This document shows, piece after piece, positions 7,024-13,435 of a stretch of 17,458 bases of DNA. The stretch's first letter is position 1; each line of letters begins with the position of its first letter. Both the position numbers and the translations under genes were made by a program. The notes beneath the pieces were generated by a model that did not search any database, had not been told where the DNA came from, and saw only the letters and a program-made list of their open reading frames with translations. Source of the DNA: Actinomycetes bacterium (lineage in GTDB: Bacteria > Actinomycetota > Acidimicrobiia > Acidimicrobiales > RAAP-2); contig JAKAZC010000014.1 of assembly GCA_021826655.1 (NCBI GenBank), forward strand, positions 1 to 17,458, read 5' to 3'.

Positions 7024-8261
7024 GCCACCACTCCCTTCGTGCGTAGAGCGGCGATCCGGTCGGCCGCCATCCCCGCGGCCCCCAACAGCTCCTCGACGTC
7101 CGACCGGGACGGGTCACCGGCCACGACCGGCGCCCCCCGACCGGGCATCCCGGCGAGCACCGGGCCCACCTGGCGGAACGACGCCGGTGCACCGTCCGTG
7201 CGGGCACCGACGGGCAGCGCCGCCTCGATGATCGCCCCCCGGGCCCGGAACGGGTCGTCGTCCGCCAGCTCCGCGACCGAGAGCACCGGGCTGACGCAGG
7301 TGTCGGCGGCGGCCAGCGTCCCGACCCACTCGTCGCGGCCCCGTGTGGCGAAGGCGGCGGCCAGGTCCGCCCGGATGCCGTCCTGGGCGTCGTCGTCGTA
7401 CTGGCGCGCCGTCCAGTGTCCGCACCCGAGGAGCCGGCACAGGTTGGCGAAGAACTTCGCCTCGATGGCGCCGACCGCCAGCCACCGGCCGTCGGCGCAC
7501 CGGTAGGTGTCGTAGCAGGCGTAGCGCCCGCTGATCACGTCGTGGCCGAAGCCGACGGTCGCGCCGGTGGCCAGGTGCTCGTCGACGGGCAGCGACTCGA
7601 GCCACAGCACGCCGTCGGCGATCGACACGTCGAGGTGCACCCCGGGCCCGTCGGTACCCCGCCCGTAGAGCGCGGCCATCACCGCCAGGGCCGCGTGCAT
7701 CCCGCCGCCGGCGGCATCCGCGATCGTCGCGCCCGACACCGGAGGCCCGCCGTCGCCGGCCGGCTCGGTGGCCCCCAGGTAGCCCCCCACGGCGAGGTAG
7801 TTGATGTCGTGCCCGGCCCAGGAGGAGCGGGGCCCGTCCTGGCCGTAGCCCGTGGTCGAGCACAGGATCACCCGGGGGTTGACCTCGGTGAGGTCCGCGA
7901 AGCCGATGCCGAGCCGGTCCACCACGCCGGGACGGAAGCTCTCCACGACCACGTCCGCCCCCCCGACCAGCGCCAGGAAGGCGTCGCGGCCCCCGGGGTC
8001 CTTCAGGTCGATCGCCGCGTGCCGGAGGTGCCGGGCGCCGCTGTAGAGGTAGTAGGGCGTGCGCGCGGGCTCGACGCCGAGACCGGGCACGGAGCCCACC
8101 TTCACGACCGTCGCCCCGTAGTCGGCCAGGACCCGGGTGCACCGCGCCGCCGGACCGAACATGGCCAGGTCGAGTACGACGACCCCGGCGAGCGGACCGC
8201 GCCCGCGCCCCTCCACCGGTCCGGTGGGCGCGGCGGCAGAGGTGTCGGGCGGGGCGGTCAC
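7020..8261 (-). CDS. CaiB/BaiF-fold protein, likely alpha-methylacyl-CoA racemase
   Basis: CaiB-superfamily protein, 413 residues, with N-terminal VVVLDLAMFGPAARCTRVLADYGATVVKV and DVSIADGV motifs. By generic homology it would be called a class III CoA-transferase, but it has the racemase-type AGHDINY motif. H151, D182 (in ATIADAAGGGM) and E267 (in GAIEAKFF) are spaced 31 and 85 residues apart, nearly the same as H126, D156 and E241 of Mycobacterium MCR. It would then epimerise a 2-methylacyl-CoA so that a stereospecific dehydrogenase can act. One departure: the asparagine four residues before the aspartate is alanine (A178). The N-terminus carries about 20 extra low-complexity residues, so a later start is possible. 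The GTG at 8261 lies 13 bases after the upstream stop, with no clear ribosome site. Confidence 0.8.
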   Translation of the reverse strand: MTAPPDTSAAAPTGPVEGRGRGPLAGVVVLDLAMFGPAARCTRVLADYGATVVKVGSVPGLGVEPARTPYYLYSGARHLRHAAIDLKDPGGRDAFLALVGGADVVVESFRPGVVDRLGIGFADLTEVNPRVILCSTTGYGQDGPRSSWAGHDINYLAVGGYLGATEPAGDGGPPVSGATIADAAGGGMHAALAVMAALYGRGTDGPGVHLDVSIADGVLWLESLPVDEHLATGATVGFGHDVISGRYACYDTYRCADGRWLAVGAIEAKFFANLCRLLGCGHWTARQYDDDAQDGIRADLAAAFATRGRDEWVGTLAAADTCVSPVLSVAELADDDPFRARGAIIEAALPVGARTDGAPASFRQVGPVLAGMPGRGAPVVAGDPSRSDVEELLGAAGMAADRIAALRTKGVVA

Positions 8262-8274
8262 GGTCGGGTGCGGC

Positions 8275-9456
8275 TCAGAAGTTCTTCGGGAGCCCGAGCT
8301 TGCGGCGGGCCAGGATGTTCTTCTGGATCTCCGACGAGCCGCCGCCGATGGTGTCGATCACCGTGTAGCGGTAGGTCGACTCCGACCGCCCGACCATGGG
8401 CGCCTCCTCGGTGTGGACCCGCAGCTGCCCGCCGGGGCCGGCGAGGTCCATCGACGCGTTGGCCAGCCGCCGTGAGTACTCGGTGGTGAACAACTTGTAC
8501 TCGGACGCCTCGGACGTCGGGGGCGAGCCCCCGGCGTGCGCCGCGGCCACGAACTGCAGCCCGAGCACGCGGGCCACCTCGGCCTCGGTGTGGAGGTGGG
8601 CGATCTGCGACCGGACCTGGGCGTCGTCCTTCATCGGCTCGCCGTCACGGGTGGCGCCCTTCACGTACTCGGTCAGCAGGCCCAGGCGCTGGGCCGTGGG
8701 CGAGTAGGTGAACAGGGTGAACCGCTCGAGGTCGAGCGCCTCCGAAATGTACTGGAACCCGCGGTTGAGCTCGCCCACCACGTAGTCGTCGGACACCCAG
8801 ACGTCGTCGAGGTAGACCTCGTTGGTCCGCTCGTCGCCCATGGTCCAGATGGCCTTGACCGTGATGCCGGGGTGGTCCATCGGCACCAGGAACAGGGTGA
8901 TCCCGTTGTGCTTGGGTGCGTCCGGGTCGGTCCGGGCCCCCACCCAGTACCAGTCGGCGAAGTGCGCCGACGTCGTCCACGTCTTCTGGCCGTTGAGACG
9001 CCAGCCGTCCCCGTCGCGTGTGGCCTTGAGCTGCATCGATGCCGCGTCGGAGCCGGCGTTCGGCTCGGAATAGCCGACGGCGAACTCGACCTCGTTCCGG
9101 AGGATCTTGGGCAGGAACTCGGCTTTCAGCTTCTCGCTGCCGTGACTGATGATCGTCTTGCCGATGATGCCGACGCCCTTGCCGATCTGGGGACCGCCGC
9201 GGGCGGCCAGCGCCTCGTTGAGCAGGTACTCGTAGACGCCGTCGCCGTCCTGGCCGCCGTACTCCTTGGGCCACGTGATCCCCAGCCAGCCCTTCTCCCC
9301 CAGCTTGGCCATGAACTTGCGGCGCAGCGGGGTGTCGACGATCTGGGCCATGTTCTCGCGGGTGACGTCGAAGACCTCGGGGTCGTAGTTGTCGTCGAGG
9401 AACTGCTCCACTTCCTTGACGAACTCGAGCTGTTCGGGGGTGAACTCGAAGTCCAT
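8275..9456 (-). CDS. Acyl-CoA dehydrogenase, IVD-type catalytic glutamate
   Basis: Predicted FAD-dependent acyl-CoA dehydrogenase, 393 residues, first gene of the leftward operon. It has LGITWPKEYGGQDGDG (about 58-73), the flavin-site GYSEPNAGSDAAS (128-140), RLNGQKTWTTSAHFADWY (153-170), and the C-terminal GGGSSEIQKNILARRKLGLP (371-390). The usual YEGT catalytic glutamate is missing (GGGS); instead E244 in LDLERF matches the isovaleryl-CoA-dehydrogenase-type base in helix G, by motif comparison. The start chosen is the ATG at 9456, with GGAGG 8 bases upstream; an upstream TTG at 9477 and an ATG at 9471 are in frame but lack proper ribosome sites. It probably pairs in function with the dehydrogenase at 4811-5941. 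The operator-like palindrome begins 46 bases upstream. Confidence 0.9.
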   Translation of the reverse strand: MDFEFTPEQLEFVKEVEQFLDDNYDPEVFDVTRENMAQIVDTPLRRKFMAKLGEKGWLGITWPKEYGGQDGDGVYEYLLNEALAARGGPQIGKGVGIIGKTIISHGSEKLKAEFLPKILRNEVEFAVGYSEPNAGSDAASMQLKATRDGDGWRLNGQKTWTTSAHFADWYWVGARTDPDAPKHNGITLFLVPMDHPGITVKAIWTMGDERTNEVYLDDVWVSDDYVVGELNRGFQYISEALDLERFTLFTYSPTAQRLGLLTEYVKGATRDGEPMKDDAQVRSQIAHLHTEAEVARVLGLQFVAAAHAGGSPPTSEASEYKLFTTEYSRRLANASMDLAGPGGQLRVHTEEAPMVGRSESTYRYTVIDTIGGGSSEIQKNILARRKLGLPKNF

Positions 9457-9501
9457 GGTCGTAGCCTCCATCCTCAACCGCGCGGCCGGCGCCGCAATGG
9501 T

Positions 9502-9522
9502 TATCTGACTGACCGTCAGATA
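9502..9522. promoter_or_regulatory. Palindromic operator between the divergent acyl-CoA operons
   Basis: TATCTGAC (9502-9509), a 5-base spacer, and GTCAGATA (9515-9522) form a perfect 8-5-8 inverted repeat. A second, off-centre palindrome CTGAC-C-GTCAG (9509-9519) overlaps it, so CTGAC occurs twice in one direction and GTCAG once. The A/T-rich arms stand out in a GC-rich intergenic region between the starts at 9456 and 9661. The size and symmetry suit a TetR- or FadR-like dimer. A TAGGAT at 9535-9540 could be the rightward -10 element. No regulator gene lies in the window. Confidence 0.65.
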
Positions 9523-9628
9523 CTGTGGGCATCATAGGATGACCGGACAGAAGTTGCCACCGCCCCGGCGGGGGGCACCGGGGGGCCGCCGCCCCGCACG
9601 GCACCACGACGAAGGGACGGAGCACACC

Positions 9629-9664
9629 ATGGGCCACGCGAGTTCGACCGGGGTCCGCCCGTGA
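9629..9664 (+). other. Short upstream ORF overlapping the GTG start of the HMGCS-like gene
   Basis: The ATG at 9629 follows GAAGGGACGGAG and opens an 11-codon frame (MGHASSTGVRP) whose TGA (9662-9664) overlaps the GTG at 9661 as GTGA. The same frame is open back to an ATG at 9539. The large gene itself has no good ribosome site before its GTG, so translation may be coupled through this leader. A sequencing frameshift that split off a longer N-terminus is the alternative, but the family N-terminus already begins at the GTG. Confidence 0.35.
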
Positions 9665-11103
9665 CCCGGGGCGTCGTCGGCATCGCCGGGTACGTCCCCT
9701 ACCGCCGGCTCCAGCGTTCGGCGGTGGCGGCCGTGTTCGGGACCGGCGGGGGCGGGGGGACGCGTTCGGTGGCCTCCCACGACGAGGACACCACGACGAT
9801 GGGCGTCGAGGCCGCCCGCCTGGCACTGCGCGCTTCCCCGGGCGCGGCGCCGACCACGCTGTGGTTCGCCACGGCGACGCCTGCGTACCTGGACAAGACG
9901 AACGCCACCACCGTGCACGCCGCCCTGCGCCAGCCGGCCGAGGTGGCCGCATTCGACTTCGGCGGTGCCCTCCGCTCGGGCGTGGGCGCGCTCCGCACGG
10001 CACTCGAGTCCGGTGGTTCGGGCACCACGCTGGTGGTGGTGGCCGACCTGCGCGACGGACTGCCCACCTCTGCCGACGAATCGGCGGGGGGCGACGGCGC
10101 GGCCGCCGTCCTGGTCGCCGACGACGGCCCGGGCACCCCGGTCCTCGCCGAGTACCTGGGCGGCGCATCGGTGAGCGACGAGTTCCTCGACCGCTGGCGG
10201 ACCCCCGGCGACCGGCGGTCGCGGACGTGGGAGGAGCGGTTCGGCGAGACCCGCTACGTCCCCCTGGGCACGGACGCCTGGCATGCGGGACTGAAGTCGG
10301 CCGGCGTGACCGCCGACGAGGTCGACCGGGTGGTGGTGACCGGCATGCACGGGCGGGCGGCCAAGGCGGTCGGCCGTGCCCTGGGGGTGCGCGACGGCGT
10401 CCTGGGGGACGACCTCGGCTCGACCGTCGGCCAGACGGGTGCGGCCCATGCCGGGCTCGTGCTCGCGACCCTGCTCGAGCAGGCGTCGCCCGGGGAGGTC
10501 GTGGCCGTGGCGTCGTTGGCCGACGGCGCCGACGTGCTCGTCTTCCGGACCACCCCCGCGCTCGCCACCTGGTCGTCGACGTACCCGGTCGCCGCACAGG
10601 TGGCCGCCGGCGCCGACCTCCCCTACGGCAAGTTCCTCGCCTGGCGGGGCATGGTCTCCCCCGAGCCGCCCCGGCGTCCCGAGCCGCAGCGGGTCTCGTC
10701 CTCGGCCGCCTGGCGCAACGAGTCGTGGAAGTTCGGCTTCGTCGGGAGCCAGGACCGCTCGTCCGGTGCCGTCCACCTCCCCCCGTCGCGGGTGTCGATG
10801 GTGGGCGGCGCCGTCGACGACATGGTCCCGTTCGACCGGTCCGACGCGGTGGGCACCATCGCGACCTACACGATCGACCGCCTGGCGTACTCGCCGAGCC
10901 CCCCGACCGTCTTCGCCGTCCTCGACTTCGACGGTGGCGGGCGCTTCCCGGTGGAACTCACCGATGTCGACCCGGACACCGTCGACATCGGTGACCGGGT
11001 GGCGATGACCTTCAGGAGGCTCTACACGGCGGACGGCATCCACGACTACTTCTGGAAGGCCGCGCCGGTGCGCCCGCCGTCGGGCGCCGGGGCAACCGGC
11101 TGA
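9661..11103 (+). CDS. HMG-CoA-synthase-like protein fused to an OB/DUF35 domain, cysteine-free
   Basis: 480 residues. Residues 1-330 have the thiolase/HMG-CoA-synthase fold: GIAGYVPYRRL at the N-terminus, ATATPAYLDKTNATTVHAAL (70-89), VVTGMHGRAAKAVGRALGV with H230, and STVGQTGAAHAGL (254-266). Residues about 345-470 match the DUF35 rubredoxin-plus-OB domain: WKFGFVGS, HLPPSRV, then the OB strands GTIATYTIDRL to FDGGGRFPVELTDV and VAMTFRRLY. There is no cysteine anywhere. Where the nucleophile is expected (DFGGALRSGVGAL, 99-111) L104 stands, and the four zinc-ribbon cysteines correspond to D365, S368, S379 and G382. A condensing-enzyme activity is therefore unlikely; a structural or CoA-binding partner of the downstream thiolase is the best guess. 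The GTG start gives the canonical N-terminus. Confidence 0.8.
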   Translation: MTRGVVGIAGYVPYRRLQRSAVAAVFGTGGGGGTRSVASHDEDTTTMGVEAARLALRASPGAAPTTLWFATATPAYLDKTNATTVHAALRQPAEVAAFDFGGALRSGVGALRTALESGGSGTTLVVVADLRDGLPTSADESAGGDGAAAVLVADDGPGTPVLAEYLGGASVSDEFLDRWRTPGDRRSRTWEERFGETRYVPLGTDAWHAGLKSAGVTADEVDRVVVTGMHGRAAKAVGRALGVRDGVLGDDLGSTVGQTGAAHAGLVLATLLEQASPGEVVAVASLADGADVLVFRTTPALATWSSTYPVAAQVAAGADLPYGKFLAWRGMVSPEPPRRPEPQRVSSSAAWRNESWKFGFVGSQDRSSGAVHLPPSRVSMVGGAVDDMVPFDRSDAVGTIATYTIDRLAYSPSPPTVFAVLDFDGGGRFPVELTDVDPDTVDIGDRVAMTFRRLYTADGIHDYFWKAAPVRPPSGAGATG

Positions 11104-11224
11104 CCGGCCGGGTCGCCGAGCGGGTCACGTGGCGCCGGGCCCGCTCCGGTGCGGCGGCGGATCCGGCGTTGCAGCAGACAGGCAGACACACGGGAACGGA
11201 CGCAGGAAGAAGGCAGGAAGAGCA

Positions 11225-12415
11225 ATGGCTTCACACGGGATCAAGGACCGGGTGGCGATCGTGGGGATGGGGTGCACCCGGTTCGCCGAACACTGGGACA
11301 AGAGCCTCGACGACCTCATCGTCGACGCGGCCGAGGAGACGTTCGCCTCGGCCGGCGTGACCAAGGACGACGTCGACGCCTTCTGGTTCGGCACCGCCCA
11401 GTCGGGCATGAGCGGCATCACCATGGCCCGACCCCTGCAGCTCGAGCACAAGCCGGTCACCCGGGTCGAGAATTACTGCACCACCGGTTCCGAGGCGCTA
11501 CGGGCCGCGGCGTACGCGGTGGCGTCGGGTGCCTACGACGTGGCCATGGCCCTCGGCGCCGAAAAGGTGAAGGACTCCGGGTACCAGGGGCTCAACGCCT
11601 TCCCCATCCCGAACGACGGGACGGCCCGCACCCTGACCGCGGCCGCCATGTTCTCGATGGTCGCGCCCGCCTACGGCAAGAAGTACGGGGTCGGTGAGGA
11701 CGAGCTCACCGAGGTCCTCGCCCGCATCTCGTGGAAGAACCACCAGAACGGCGCCCGCAATCCCCGGGCACAATTCCGCAAGGAGGTCTCCACCGAGACG
11801 ATCTGCGCCTCCCCCCGGGTGGCCGGTCGGCTCGGGGTGTTCGACTGCGCCGGTGTGGCCGACGGTGCGGCCGCCGCCGTCGTCGTCCGCGCCGAGGATG
11901 CCCACAAGTACACCGACACGCCGATCTACATCAAGGCGCTGTCGTTCGCCGCGGGCAGCGGGTCCGGTCTGATCGACCCCGACTACGACTACACGTGGTT
12001 CCCCGAGTGCGCCGCCACCGCCCGGGACGCCTACGCCCAGGCCGGGATCACCGACCCCCGGCACCAGCTGGCCATGGCCGAGGTGCACGACTGCTTCACA
12101 CCGACCGAGCTGGTCCTCATGGAGGACCTCGGCTTCGCCCCGCGGGGCACGGCGTGGAAGGAGGTGCTGGCCGGCACGTTCGACCGCACCGGTGCACTCC
12201 CCGTGAACCCCGACGGCGGTCTGAAGAGCTTCGGCCACCCGGTCGGCGCGTCGGGACTCCGCATGTTCTTCGAGGCCTGGCTGCAGCTGCGCGGCGAGGC
12301 GACGCCGGAGCGCCAGATCGATACGGACAGGACCCTCGCCCTCACCCACAACCTGGGGGGCTATCCGGGCGAGATGGTGTCCTTCGTGTCGGTGGTCGGC
12401 ACCGAGCTCGGCTGA
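11225..12415 (+). CDS. SCP2/archaeal-type thiolase (acetyl-CoA acetyltransferase family)
   Basis: Thiolase-fold protein, 396 residues, close in pattern to SCPx/Ltp-type and archaeal thiolases. Visible active-site elements are C85 in ENYCTTGSEA (acyl-accepting nucleophile), H288 in VHDCFTPTEL and H338 in GHPVGASG. The second catalytic cysteine of classical thiolases is replaced in THNLGGYPG, as in SCP2-type members. It should cleave a 3-ketoacyl-CoA with CoA, or act as a retro-aldolase with a DUF35 partner as Ltp2 does; retention of C85 favours thiolysis. The start at 11225 (MASHGIKDRVAIVGMG) has an AGGAAG 6 bases upstream. It lies 121 bases after the HMGCS-DUF35 gene and is probably co-transcribed. 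Its last 55 bases overlap the small convergent gene ending at 12361. Confidence 0.9.
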   Translation: MASHGIKDRVAIVGMGCTRFAEHWDKSLDDLIVDAAEETFASAGVTKDDVDAFWFGTAQSGMSGITMARPLQLEHKPVTRVENYCTTGSEALRAAAYAVASGAYDVAMALGAEKVKDSGYQGLNAFPIPNDGTARTLTAAAMFSMVAPAYGKKYGVGEDELTEVLARISWKNHQNGARNPRAQFRKEVSTETICASPRVAGRLGVFDCAGVADGAAAAVVVRAEDAHKYTDTPIYIKALSFAAGSGSGLIDPDYDYTWFPECAATARDAYAQAGITDPRHQLAMAEVHDCFTPTELVLMEDLGFAPRGTAWKEVLAGTFDRTGALPVNPDGGLKSFGHPVGASGLRMFFEAWLQLRGEATPERQIDTDRTLALTHNLGGYPGEMVSFVSVVGTELG

Positions 12416-12615
12416 CTCGAGTCGGGGTCGGCACCGCCCGCCGCCCGTTCGGCGGCGTGGCGGAGGTAGTTGCCCAGCAGCACGACCATCATCCCGCCCA
12501 TGAGCGTGGCGAGGCCGATCCCGGCCACCTCCTGACGGGCGACCGGGTGCACGACCAACGACGACAGTGCGACGGCGATCCCGGTCGCCACCAGCAGTCC
12601 GCCCCCCGCCAGCAC
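12361..12615 (-). CDS. Small two-helix membrane protein, unknown function
   Basis: 84 residues from a GTG at 12615, chosen because GGAGG (minus strand, 12627-12623) lies exactly 7 bases upstream. It has one hydrophobic helix (LAGGGLLVATGIAVALSSLVV), a short polar turn (HPVARQEVA), and a second helix (GIGLATLMGGMMVVLLGNYL), followed by a polar tail of about 35 residues rich in Ser, Thr, Asp and Pro. No family was recognised. It lies 86 bases after the CADD-like gene on the same strand and may be co-transcribed with it. It converges with the thiolase gene and overlaps its last 55 bases in antisense. The ribosome site and clean two-helix pattern support a real gene, but the overlap leaves doubt. 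Confidence 0.55.
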   Translation of the reverse strand: MLAGGGLLVATGIAVALSSLVVHPVARQEVAGIGLATLMGGMMVVLLGNYLRHAAERAAGGADPDSSQPSSVPTTDTKDTISPG

Positions 12616-12701
12616 GACGTGACCTCCCGACGGCGCCCGCGCCGTCCGGCCGGGCCCCCGGGGATCCGGAGGCGACGCGGCACCGTTCCGGGGGTCGGAG
12701 C

Positions 12702-13394
12702 TCAGGCGGCCACGCCCGCCGCCTGGCGCTCGTCCAGCAGGGCCCACCAGGCGTCGGCGGCCAGCCGGGCGGCGTCGGCCACCTCGGCGGCGTCGGCCCC
12801 GAGGAGGGCCAGCGCCTCGACCGCCCAGTCACCGTGGTCGACGTCCATGGCCGCGTGGACGTCCCAGAAGCGGGTCCCGGCGGCATCGACTCCGTACCAC
12901 CGACGGAGGCCGTCTCCCTTGGACGCGGCGATCGCCGCGGCCTGGGACTCGTACGCGGCGAGCCCGGCGAGGGCGGCGACCGGCGACCGGCGGGCCAGCG
13001 CCCGGTAGGTGTCGGCAAGCCGGCAGGCGGCGGCGCCGGGACCGGTGGCCTCGGGCGTGACCGCGAGCGCGGCGGCGAACCCGTCGAACAGGGTCAGGTG
13101 GGGCTCGGGGTGCCCGAGTTCGTCGGCCAGGTTGCGGGCGACCGGTTCAGCGGCCTCGTACTCGGCCTCCGCCATCAGCTCGTCGACGACCGTGGTGAGC
13201 ACCTCGGGCAGCACGGCCTCGAAGGCCCGGTACTGGACGGCGTACTCGGCGAGCTCGGCGGGCCTCAGCTCCCCCGCCTCCCACCGCCGGTAGAAGGGGT
13301 GGGTCAGGAGTCGACGGTCCCCGATCGCCGTGTCGACGGCGCGGGCCAGGTCAGAGGCTCCGATGGTGGCGGCTGCACGGGTGTCGTGGGTCAT
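12702..13394 (-). CDS. CADD-like heme-oxygenase-fold diiron protein, candidate pABA synthase
   Basis: 230 residues, all-helical heme-oxygenase-like diiron family (TenA/PqqC/CADD). The motifs match Chlamydia CADD residue for residue: HPFY with Y35 (CADD Y27), DELGHPEPH with E92 and H99 (E81, H88), AYESQ with Y148 and E149 (Y141, E142), K159 ten residues on (K152), and HAAMDVDH with H180, D184 and H187 (H174, D178, H181). CADD and its Nitrosomonas relative make p-aminobenzoate for folate by an oxygen-dependent reaction that consumes the protein's own tyrosine and lysine; the conserved Y and K point to the same role here (inference). The start is the ATG at 13394; there is no ribosome site, but TATGGT lies 6 bases upstream, suggesting a leaderless mRNA. 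No other folate genes are in view. Confidence 0.82.
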   Translation of the reverse strand: MTHDTRAAATIGASDLARAVDTAIGDRRLLTHPFYRRWEAGELRPAELAEYAVQYRAFEAVLPEVLTTVVDELMAEAEYEAAEPVARNLADELGHPEPHLTLFDGFAAALAVTPEATGPGAAACRLADTYRALARRSPVAALAGLAAYESQAAAIAASKGDGLRRWYGVDAAGTRFWDVHAAMDVDHGDWAVEALALLGADAAEVADAARLAADAWWALLDERQAAGVAA

Positions 13395-13400
13395 GTGGAG

Positions 13401-13406
13401 ACCATA
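13401..13406 (-). promoter_or_regulatory. Candidate -10 element (TATGGT) of the CADD-like gene
   Basis: TATGGT on the minus strand is 6 bases before the ATG at 13394, in the 41-base gap after the SepX-like gene. With no Shine-Dalgarno sequence, this spacing would start the transcript at the ATG. No convincing -35 hexamer was found. Confidence 0.4.
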
Positions 13407-13435
13407 CCAACGGGCTCCCGGCGGAGACCGGACGA

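Noticed and set aside
6020..7207. 395-residue version of the MaoC gene starting at 7207
   Set aside because: The extra N-terminal part is an Arg/Pro-rich frame overlapping two other genes; the ATG at 6499 has AGGAGGTGG and the operon's ATGA overlap.
9539..9664. Longer N-terminus of the HMGCS-like protein from the ATG at 9539
   Set aside because: That frame stops at 9664 and differs from the frame of the main gene, whose family N-terminus already starts at the GTG at 9661.
8645..10597. 650-codon minus-strand open frame crossing the divergent promoter
   Set aside because: It runs through the intergenic operator and antisense to the HMGCS-like gene, and is an Arg/Pro-rich shadow.
11498..13018. 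506-codon minus-strand open frame antisense to the thiolase
   Set aside because: Low-complexity Gly/Arg/Val translation with no motif; the thiolase active-site motifs are on the plus strand.
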